Source: Istiophorus platypterus
Lineage: Eukaryota > Chordata > Actinopteri > Istiophoriformes > Istiophoridae
Length of the DNA stretch: 64,000 nucleotides
Direction of reading: 5' to 3'
Assembly (NCBI GenBank): GCA_016859345.1
Contig: CM029121.1
Coordinates: 8,211,911 to 8,275,910, forward strand
Shown in pieces: positions 62,028 through 64,000 of the stretch (the first letter of the stretch is position 1; every line of letters starts with the position of its first letter). Made by a program: the position numbers and the translations under genes. Under the pieces are notes generated by a model that saw nothing but the letters and a program-made list of their open reading frames with translations, was not told the origin of the DNA and ran no database searches.

Positions 62028-64000
62028 TAAAAATTTGGAGAAGCACTCTGATTAAAGATGTCCTTTCTATGTATGTATTAATCACAGTTAAGAGAAATGC
62101 CTCTGAACAGCTCTCACCTAGCCTGACTCTCCGTTAGAAAGTGTCTCCCTTTTAATCCTTGTCTCCTCTCCCCGTCTGTCAGATGCTGGCCCTGGCAGTG
62201 CTGGACCGGATCCTGTCAATAGACCGTCAGAATCAGTGGCTGGTTTATGTCTGTAACAGTGGCTACCTGCGGTCACTAGTGGAGAGCCTGAGACAGGATG
62301 ACGTTGCCCTGCAGAGCCTGCTCACCCCTCAGCCACCCCTCCTCAAACCACTCTACATCTATGAGAGCAAGATGGTGAGCAGATGTGGACTGCTGACACA
62401 CTATCATAGACACTTTGTGTTTTGTACTTACTGTTTGGAAGTCTTGAGTCCAAAAGCTCCTTTTAGACAATGTCTATATAAAGCCTCTGTGAGTGCAGGA
62501 TCATGAAGGAACAAACTCATCTGTGCGTTTTCAGGCTCTCCTGACTCGTGTGGCAAAGACAGGCCAGGGAGCTGTAGAGTTGCTGCGCTGTGGACTGGTG
62601 GCGCAGCTGATGGAGTGTCAGGTGTTTGACATGGTACCTGACAGCGATTCACACAGGTAGGGGTCTGGAATGGTAAGAAGAAAGTGTCTTTACAAGTGTC
62701 TTCAACAATATTGTTATATATATTGGTAGAAGATATCCCTAGAGGAAAAAGTGCACATCTCAAATTTGGCTCGGACTTCTCAATTGACTGATTTCTTTTT
62801 TTTTCCCCAAAATGGTTTATAAAATAAATGCTTTGATAAGTCCTCATAAAAGTATAAGACTTGAAAGCTTCCTAGCTGCAGAAAAGTCAAGACAGTTTTG
62901 GAATTTACATAGGGCAATGCAGTTGGTCAGCAACTTGTCTTTCAAGGAGGAATTCAAAAATCCTTTTTCCTTTTTTATTCCAATGCTTGCAGACCAGTTC
63001 TTATAGTATTCCTCATATCTGTGCATGTTCCCTTGTGGTCCACAGGGTTATGAGGGACCCATCAGGCTTCATCCCTAGTCCTATGGACCGTTACAGGCAG
63101 ATTCTTTTACCGACCTTGAGACTCTTTCAGGTGATCCTGACCTCTACAACTATGAATCACCAGCAGGGGGCAGCACAGGTAAGCAGAGGGTTTTTGTGTC
63201 CTTTTGAAATTTTTTCTTTTTTTAATTTTATACTTAAAATCCTAAGTAAGCATGTTATTAGCGAGTCCATTCTCTCATCGTATGCTGCCTAATAGCCTTT
63301 ATTGGCATTCACACAGGTAGGGTCTGGAATGGTAAGAAGAAAGTGTCTTTACAAGTGTCTTCAACAATATTGTTATATATATTGGTAGAAGATATCCCTA
63401 GAGGAAAAAGTGCACATCTCAAATTTGGCTCGGACTTCTCAATTGACTGATTTCTTTTTTTTTCCCCAAAATGGTTTATAAAATAAATGCTTTGATAAGT
63501 CCTCATAAAAGTATAAGACTTGAAAGCTTCCTAGCTGCAGAAAAGTCAAGACAGTTTTGGAATTTACATAGGGCAATGCAGTTGGTCAGCAACTTGTCTT
63601 TCAAGGAGGAATTCAAAAATCCTTTTTCCTTTTTTATTCCAATGCTTGCAGACCAGTTCTTATAGTATTCCTCATATCTGTGCATGTTCCCTTGTGGTCC
63701 ACAGGGTTATGAGGGACCCATCAGGCTTCATCCCTAGTCCTATGGACCGTTACAGGCAGATTCTTTTACCGACCTTGAGACTCTTTCAGGTGATCCTGAC
63801 CTCTACAACTATGAATCACCAGCAGGGGGCAGCACAGGTAAGCAGAGGGTTTTTGTGTCCTTTTGAAATTTTTTCTTTTTTTAATTTTATACTTAAAATC
63901 CTAAGTAAGCATGTTATTAGCGAGTCCATTCTCTCATCGTATGCTGCCTAATAGCCTTTATTGGCATTCATGTTCATGCTATCCAATAACCCTTTCTTTG
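50518..64000 (+). CDS. nup205: Nuclear pore complex protein Nup205 (3' end outside window)
   Basis: Nup205 is a large alpha-solenoid of the inner ring of the nuclear pore, binding Nup93 and Nup53/35. Thirty-three exons were placed: 50518-50545, 51681-51823, 51993-52164, 52416-52560, 52709-52868, 53049-53277, 53440-53604, 53721-53896, 54076-54192, 54443-54580, 54760-54910, 55206-55411, 55539-55721, 56118-56168, 56644-56853, 56978-57215, 57317-57506, 57679-57799, 57987-58068, 58226-58390, 58527-58651, 58856-58970, 59318-59467, 59783-59857, 60035-60192, 60314-60394, 60625-60816, 61041-61242, 61337-61435, 61617-61765, 62183-62374, 62535-62656, 63046-63178. They give 1621 residues of about 2000. 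Strongly conserved blocks include GEHQQPHFPGLTRGL, KVKQLRNRADEDAR, GDFTHDQS and NVKLLHRVLVAEVNALQGM. A loop of about 30 residues present in human (after the AHLSQAVL block) is shorter here. The last exon is present twice (63705-63837), so the gene model at the right edge is ambiguous. Confidence 0.95.
61991..62022. repeat. (TA)n microsatellite
   Basis: About 16 TA units in the nup205 intron between exons 30 and 31. Confidence 0.85.
62647..63306. repeat. Tandem duplication in nup205, copy 1
   Basis: A 660-bp unit repeated directly downstream with one base less. It covers the last ten bases of exon 32 (which ends at 62656), its donor, the following intron, exon 33 (63046-63178) and about 130 bp of the next intron. 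Within the aligned part I see only one difference, GGGG against GGG after the donor. Confidence 0.92.
63307..63965. repeat. Tandem duplication in nup205, copy 2
   Basis: The second, 659-bp unit. It carries a full second copy of exon 33 (63705-63837) with intact acceptor and donor, but only the last ten bases of exon 32, so its left donor has no exon attached. Both breakpoints carry ATTCA (62647-62651, 63307-63311, 63966-63970). Confidence 0.92.
63705..63837 (+). other. Duplicate copy of nup205 exon 33
   Basis: It is identical in sequence to 63046-63178, with the same CACAG acceptor and GTAAGC donor. It encodes the block around RDPSGFIPSPMDRYRQILLP. The length of 133 is not a multiple of three. 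The exon is read from phase 2, so it can replace the first copy but cannot follow it: read after copy 1 it meets a TAG at 63735-63737. Confidence 0.85.

Noticed and set aside
62428..62847. 139-codon minus-strand frame in nup205, partly repeated at 63309-63506
   Set aside because: It is antisense to exon 32 and intron. The repetition only reflects the tandem duplication.
1..64000. CRISPR arrays, operons, phage or plasmid functions
   Set aside because: All coding content is split vertebrate genes. The only regular repeats are microsatellites, transposon remnants and the nup205 duplication.

Overview
The window is vertebrate nuclear DNA, most probably from a teleost fish. It has split genes with GT-AG introns, AT-rich non-coding DNA, CpG-dense promoters, microsatellites and fragments of fish-type Tc1 transposons. 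I reconstructed eight protein-coding genes exon by exon. In every case the exon phases add up to an open frame and the product resembles a known vertebrate protein along its length. No tRNA, rRNA, CRISPR array or bacterial-type system was seen.

Layout. (1) slc25a18-type mitochondrial glutamate carrier, + strand, 819-5743. (2) atp6v1e1, V-ATPase subunit E, - strand, 7675-11289, convergent with the carrier. (3) bcl2l13, mitochondrial outer-membrane Bcl-2-like mitophagy receptor, + strand, 13273-27132, divergent from atp6v1e1 across a GC-rich promoter and with a last intron of about 6.9 kb. (4) bid, BH3-only apoptosis protein, - strand, 29684-31008. (5) wee2, Wee1-family kinase, - strand, 32690-36428. 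(6) dennd11 (LCHN), DENN-domain protein, + strand, 37609-41490, followed by a 3' UTR of about 2.8 kb. (7) agk, mitochondrial acylglycerol kinase, - strand, 46118-49927. (8) nup205, inner-ring nucleoporin, + strand from 50518, running off the right edge. agk and nup205 share a 590-bp divergent promoter.

Gene order joins two blocks known from mammals: SLC25A18-ATP6V1E1-BCL2L13-BID (human 22q11) and WEE2/DENND11/AGK/NUP205 (human 7q33-q34). The seam lies between bid and wee2. Four of the eight products act at mitochondria, but each has its own promoter, so this is shared ancestry rather than an operon-like unit.

Most notable observations: a nearly perfect 659/660-bp tandem duplication inside nup205 that copies one coding exon of 133 bp, which would break the frame if both copies were spliced in; a Bid BH3 helix in which the usual Gly-Asp pair reads Ala-Ala; a probable GC-AG intron and a splice-completed upstream ORF in wee2; repeated use of GTCAG 5' splice sites in agk and nup205; and a perfect 17-bp inverted repeat in the last bcl2l13 intron.
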